This document shows, piece by piece, positions 61,691-64,000 of a stretch of 64,000 nucleotides of DNA (positions within the stretch are counted from its first letter, which is position 1; each line of letters opens with the position of its first letter). The notes beneath the pieces are model-generated. The model was given only the letters and a program-made list of their open reading frames with translations, had not been told where the DNA came from and did not search any database. Source of the stretch: Lamellibrachia satsuma (taxonomy: Eukaryota; Annelida; Polychaeta; Sabellida; Siboglinidae); the NCBI GenBank assembly GCA_033239005.1, contig BSQZ01000098.1, positions 431,001 to 495,000 of the forward strand, read 5' to 3'. The position numbers and the translations under genes are program-made.

Positions 61691-62400
61691 ATAGTATGTA
61701 TTATCTACGTGTATGCTAAGTTCCACTCTGTTATTATTTTACATATCTGCTGTACGATGTGTCTGGTCAACCACTAGTTGGCACAGTTGCCCACCAGGGG
61801 TGCTGTTCAGTTGGCATATCAGAAAACATGGAGGGTCCCAAGTAGTAGATGTATGCAAAGTGTAACAATTGTATACAAAGATGCAAGATGATTGTGCTTA
61901 TCAGCCTAACTATGAGTGGGGAACACATTTGAAAGGGGTGTCGTTCCACAATTTGATTTTGTTATACATAATTTGTAGATGATCCCTTAGCAAGACTCGA
62001 AGAGGCGCGAAGGACAGATAGATGAAAATCTGTCATGCATCGTGTGAACTGCGATAATAAAAGTATTTCGGAGAACTAGAAAATAACACACAAAACCTAA
62101 AACGGGTTATGCAACACTCTGTTGTTTCACCAATTGATATGTAGAAAATAAACAATGTAAAAAGATCTAAAAACCCAAAGAAGAGATCACAGTGAAGCGG
62201 GTAACGCTTGGGCCTTGGCCATGTCACGAGGACTATTTTTAAGGGGGTGACCATTTTGCAGCACACTGTCTCAAGTCTCAAGTGGTTTACTCCAAACAGC
62301 CCAAACTTGGGCTAACGCAGGAGTTTGTGGTGGGCTGTGCGCATGCGCTGTGGGTGGTACATTCGATTAAAAGACTAGTATCATTAATGTTGCTGAAATG
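61691..62400. other. intergenic sequence with an NRF1-like site
   Basis: No gene recognised. TGCGCATGCGC at about 62338-62348 fits the NRF1 palindrome, but no downstream host exon is visible before the LINE begins. Confidence 0.35.
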
Positions 62401-62404
62401 GTTT

Positions 62405-64000
62405 TTATTTGATAGTTTTATTTATTTTATGTATAGGATGTTTAACGAAATTTTTTAATAGGTTGGTTGTGTGTATGGACACTGTCGCTGCCTTGCCACA
62501 TGCACACATAGACAGTCTCCATACCCACACCATGGATAAGTTTACGCTGAGCACTGTGTTTTAAAGGCAGTTTAGGTGAGGAGTTGTGGTGAAAGGGAGT
62601 TCCATAATAGCTTCTTGAAATGATTTTGGGTTTTTTATGTTGGTAATTTTTGATGGAATCATATTCCATATGCGAATGGCTCTGGGATAAAATGAAAAGA
62701 CCATTGCATTTATACGACACTTGGGGGCTATGTATTGTCCACGGGTTCGAGAGCGAATTAGTAGGCCTGAAGGGGGGGATCTCAATAATGTTGTTTAGAA
62801 TTTTGTAGAAGGTAGTGGCTCGTTTGATAATGCGCCTTCGTTCGAGGGTTGGCCATCCAAGGGCAGTAATTAGATCTGCTGGATTTGTGTTTCGTCTGTA
62901 GTCATTTTTAACAAATCTGGCAGCAGTGTTGCACTCTTTCAGGGCTTTTAATTTGTGAAAAGGTGTGGGGATTCCATATGGGTGAAGAGTACTCAAGTTT
63001 TGGCCGGATTAGCATGTTGTAGGCTGTTTGTTTAACTTTGGGTTTACATGGGCCAAGAGTTCGTTTAATCATGCCTAAACATTTCGAAGATTTTGAAGTT
63101 ATGTCAGTGACGTGATTTGTCCAGGTTAATTAGGAATCCAATTTTACTCCGAGGTATGAGTGGCTGGATACGGTGGATAATGGCTGGCCAGAAAGCGAGT
63201 ACTTGTGTGTGCTGGGTTTAGTTTTGCTTGTTACTGGAGGGTGGACGCATTTAGATACATTAAATTCCATTTGGCATTTGTCTGACCATGTTTGGAGTTG
63301 GCTTAGGTCAGTTTGGAGAATTTCTTGGTCGTTTTTGGAAGAAATTTTACGATATATAATACTATCATCTGCAAAAAGGCGTATAGGAGATTTGATGTTC
63401 CCATTTATGTCATTTATGTAGAGTAAGAAGAGGACAGGTCCTAGAACTGAACCCTGTGGGACACCAGATGTGACATCTGTGATGTCCGACAGGGCACCGT
63501 TAACTGAGACTCTCTGTTTGCGGTTGGATAGAAAAGATTTGATCCAATTTTGAGTGTTTCCAGTGATTCCGTAGGAGGTCAATTTTGATAGAAGACGTAG
63601 GTGAGGCACTTTGTCGAAGGCTTTAGCAAAGTCAAGCAGGATTGCGTCAATTTGGGTCTGTTTGTCCATAGCAGTCATCCAGTCGTGGACTGTCTCAATG
63701 AGTTGAGATTCACAAGACAGTCCCGACTGGAATCCGTGTTGGAAGTGGAGAATGATGTTATGCTTGTGCAGGTGTTTCCACATGTTGCTTAGGATGATAT
63801 GTTCCATTACTTTACAGAGGATGCAGGTTAGTGATATGGGTCTGTAGTTAGCTGGGTCAGATTTATGGCTCTTTTTGTGTATAGGAGTTACTAATGCTTG
63901 TAGCCAGTCATTAGGAAGTTTACCTGTGTTGTATGATTGTTGGAAAATTTGGGTGATGATGGGAGCTATCTGCTTTGCAGTTTCTTTAAGGACTCTGGCT
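62405..64000 (-). mobile_element. decayed non-LTR retrotransposon with reverse transcriptase, 5' end outside window
   Basis: Minus strand. RT domain 63130-64000: YRPISL, then FQSGLSCESQLIETVHDW, LLDFAKAFDKVPHLRL (D of the first catalytic motif), SGVPQGSVLGPVLFLLYIND and the FADDS catalytic box. The frame is open from the window edge to a premature TAA near 63130, just after YLGVKLDS. The C-terminal part continues in other frames with NTAARFVKNDYRR and LGWPTLERRR (about 62790-62940), then PRAIRIWNMIPSKI and SFQEAIMEL (62561-62785). One stop and at least two frameshifts make it inactive. RT style suits the CR1/Jockey group; exact clade not assigned. Confidence 0.9.

Noticed and set aside
62442..62996. 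independent host gene on the minus strand
   Set aside because: Its central part (NTAARFVKNDYRR, LGWPTLERRR) is the C-terminal domain of the adjacent reverse-transcriptase element in a shifted frame.

Overview
This is eukaryotic, intron-rich DNA, AT-rich outside exons. All recognisable host coding sequence belongs to one plus-strand gene, the animal CASP/CUX (Cut-like homeobox) locus. The many LINE, SINE and DNA-transposon remnants and the extreme minisatellite load suggest an invertebrate, perhaps a mollusc or other lophotrochozoan. The sequence alone does not settle the species.

Layout. Positions 1-18654 are intron upstream of the first exon in the window; the exon carrying the start codon lies further upstream and was not found. 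Eleven shared coiled-coil exons run from 18655 to 32391. The last one ends in codon phase 1 and has two phase-matched continuations. Five CUX exons (35865-43498) encode three CUT domains and a homeodomain, giving a predicted 1581-residue in-window transcription factor. Eight CASP exons (50659-59950) encode more coiled coil, a conserved SQRERFR block and a C-terminal membrane anchor, giving a predicted 657-residue Golgi protein. The CUX exons and their 3' UTR lie inside one 18.3 kb CASP intron, the arrangement known for vertebrate CUX1. Both reading frames close exactly through every predicted junction. From about 60.9 kb to the end the DNA is intergenic or 3' flanking, closing with a decayed minus-strand non-LTR retrotransposon that runs off the window.

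Introns are dominated by more than 40 separate minisatellites (units about 12-86 bp, arrays up to 1.8 kb). Several start or end exactly at a splice junction and carry copies of that junction. The clearest is at 50746-51600, where the 3' end of a CASP exon plus its GTAAGT donor is repeated about 16 times. A second theme is transposons lying inside tandem arrays: a SINE at 10.6 kb, a 1.07 kb inverted-repeat element at 3.7 kb, a hAT-like MITE at 33.4 kb and a CR1-like LINE at 49.3 kb. A pogo-like element at 40.0-41.8 kb instead carries its own internal array.

Exon boundaries were set by hand from splice consensus, reading-frame continuity and family resemblance, without transcript data. Most long ORFs elsewhere are by-products of tandem units whose length is a multiple of three.
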